From Pseudarthrobacter sp. W1I19 (GTDB lineage: Bacteria > Actinomycetota > Actinomycetes > Actinomycetales > Micrococcaceae), in contig NZ_JAUSZR010000001.1 of NCBI RefSeq assembly GCF_030817835.1, positions 1,860,001-1,924,000 of the forward strand: a stretch of 64,000 bases of DNA, read 5' to 3'. Both the position numbers and the translations under genes were made by a program. A model generated the notes under the pieces. That model was given only the letters and a program-made list of their open reading frames with translations, had not been told where the DNA came from and did no database searches. Positions 62,705-64,000 of the stretch are shown here, piece by piece. Position 1 is the stretch's first letter; each line of letters opens with the position of its first letter.

Positions 62705-64000
62705 TCAGTCCTCATCCGGTTCTATGGTGCCGGCGTTTCCGTCGACTGTTACCAGTTGGCCGGTGCGGAGCATGCGGGTGGCGTTGCCGGTGCCCACTAC
62801 TGCGGGGATGCCGTACTCGCGGGCTACGAGGGAGGCGTGGGCGGCGAGGTTGCCTGTATCCGTGACCACCGCCGCCGCTGATGCGAACAGCGGGGTCCAC
62901 GCCGGAGCCGTTGCCCTGGCTACGAGTACTTCGCCCTGCTGGAAGCTGGAAAAGTCGGCAGGACTGTCCACGATGCGGACCCGGCCTCGTGCCCTTCCCG
63001 GGCTTGCCGGGTGGCCGAGCAGCGCCCCCGGCGGCGCCTTGCGTGTACTGCGTGCAGCGTCGGCCAGGCGCTCAAAGGCATTGCCCAGGATGGGAAGAGT
63101 GCCGAGAATGAGCGGCGCATCGAGCTTGCGCTGCCGCAGCCAGTCGGCCCGGCGCCGGGACACTGCATCCTGTTGGGGTGGCGCGTCGGTCCGCACGTCC
63201 GCCCTGGTCAGGAAGTAGACGTCGTCCTGTCTGTCGATAACGCCCGCCAGCGTCAATTCTGCCCCGATCTGCGCGGCGCACCGGCGCAGCAGGGGCCAGC
63301 CGAGCGTGAAGTCGCGCGCCTGCTCCTCCCGCAGCAGGGCATAGTGCTGTGCGACGGCCAGGAGGGTGTCGAACCGGCCCAGGCGTCGGGTGCCCTGCAG
63401 GAGACGGCGGCAGGCGGCCTCCGCTGCCTGGCGCCGTTCCACGGCCGTTGCTGCGGCAGCCGGTGCCGCATTCCGGCCATCCGCCTCGACTCCATCGCCG
63501 CGGCTCTGCTGTTCTTCGCCCGCCGTCGGTTGGTACCAGTCCAGGCTGTAGACCGCATGCGGTAGCCGGGGCGGGGGCTTTGGCATCAGGCCGCCGAGCA
63601 GGACCTGGTAGCCCCCGGCGTCCGGTGTTTCCTGCTGCCGTTCCTTCAGCCCTGGCGCCAGGTGCTTGCGCCAGAAGCGTGCCAGCACCGCTTCCATCTT
63701 CCAGGCGGCGCCGCCTGCAGCGGAGAAGTACCAGAGGTATTCGCCCGCCGCGCGGGCTATCTGCTCAACCAGGGAGATGAGCTCCGGCAGGTTGGCTGTT
63801 CCCGCGCCGGTCAGCCGTGTCGCGGCGAGGCTGCGGTAGCGAGGGAGGAAAACGTTCCGCCATTCTTGCTCGAGTCCGCCAAGCACTGCCCGGTCGGCTC
63901 CGGCAGGATCCACCATGGGACGGAGCACAGAGTTGAAGATGTAGGGCAGCGGGCGCAGGGAGCCGCTGAACAGCATGTGGGGGAGTGTCGTCGGGCTCGG
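62705..64000 (-). CDS. PEP-utilizing enzyme, C-terminal part (runs off the window)
   Basis: The frame stays open from 62705 to the window edge, so the N-terminus is missing. About 430 residues are visible. The C-terminal 80 residues form the phosphohistidine swivel domain of PEP synthase, rifampin phosphotransferase and related enzymes (VTDTGNLAAHASLVAREYGIPAVVGTGNAT, with the phosphorylated His in AAHAS). The upstream part is helical, with a low-complexity Ala insert near 63430-63530. The substrate is unknown. An ATG at 63976 exists, but sequence upstream remains in frame. Confidence 0.85.
   Translation of the reverse strand, partial: PSPTTLPHMLFSGSLRPLPYIFNSVLRPMVDPAGADRAVLGGLEQEWRNVFLPRYRSLAATRLTGAGTANLPELISLVEQIARAAGEYLWYFSAAGGAAWKMEAVLARFWRKHLAPGLKERQQETPDAGGYQVLLGGLMPKPPPRLPHAVYSLDWYQPTAGEEQQSRGDGVEADGRNAAPAAAATAVERRQAAEAACRRLLQGTRRLGRFDTLLAVAQHYALLREEQARDFTLGWPLLRRCAAQIGAELTLAGVIDRQDDVYFLTRADVRTDAPPQQDAVSRRRADWLRQRKLDAPLILGTLPILGNAFERLADAARSTRKAPPGALLGHPASPGRARGRVRIVDSPADFSSFQQGEVLVARATAPAWTPLFASAAAVVTDTGNLAAHASLVAREYGIPAVVGTGNATRMLRTGQLVTVDGNAGTIEPDED

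Overview
This window is a high-GC actinobacterial chromosome segment. Gene content, order, and the frequent GTG and TTG starts fit Arthrobacter, Pseudarthrobacter or another member of the Micrococcaceae. Diagnostic features are the actinobacterial integration host factor between pyrF and gmk, the chain gmk-rpoZ-coaBC-metK-priA, the acVLRF1 protein beside rarA, a helicase-dead type PriA, and a DUF222/HNH protein. No rRNA, tRNA, CRISPR array, insertion sequence or phage gene was recognised, and no stretch over 300 bases lacks a gene.

Layout. Positions 1-10,100 hold secD-secF, the bifunctional (p)ppGpp enzyme, an AbiEi-like gene overlapping it tail to tail, a DUF349 protein, a membrane-anchored cyclophilin, and hisS. 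Positions 10,100-19,600 hold the DUF222/HNH protein, an APC permease, aspS, a GNAT acetyltransferase, the acVLRF1 rescue hydrolase, rarA, rpsD and two small conserved proteins. Positions 19,700-30,200 hold alaS-ruvX-mltG-aroE-aroC-aroK-aroB-TPR, with many start/stop overlaps, then efp-nusB. Positions 30,200-38,650 hold a GntR-controlled catabolic operon. Positions 38,650-55,200 hold a PrsW-like protease, the pyrimidine operon pyrR-pyrB-pyrC-(PH-like)-carA-carB-pyrF with a PyrR-binding leader, then mihF-gmk-rpoZ-coaBC-metK-priA. Positions 55,200-64,000 hold an AKR/hydrolase/glycosyltransferase operon on the minus strand, a SorC-type regulator divergent from glpD-glpK, and the C-terminal part of a PEP-utilizing enzyme running off the window edge.

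How the genes work together. The most interesting region is 30,223-38,650. It encodes a fused DhaK-DhaL kinase, an RpiB-family isomerase and a TIM-family isomerase. These match the three enzymes known from actinobacterial tetrose catabolism that take L-erythrulose to D-erythrose 4-phosphate. They are accompanied by a metal-dependent TIM-barrel enzyme of the sugar isomerase/epimerase superfamily, a 3-hydroxyacyl-CoA dehydrogenase-like oxidoreductase, an SDR, an organic-anion-type MFS transporter and an unlisted 51-residue membrane protein. The set suggests uptake of a sugar acid or polyol, oxidation, possible decarboxylation to erythrulose, and entry as erythrose 4-phosphate. That product is a precursor of the shikimate pathway, whose genes lie just upstream. 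The true substrate cannot be read from sequence. A palindrome TCCTATAGGA/CCTATAGG precedes both the regulator and the operon.

The pyr operon appears to be controlled by PyrR binding to its own leader, and the glycerol operon by a SorC-like repressor or activator. Function calls come from reading motifs and gene order, without database searches.
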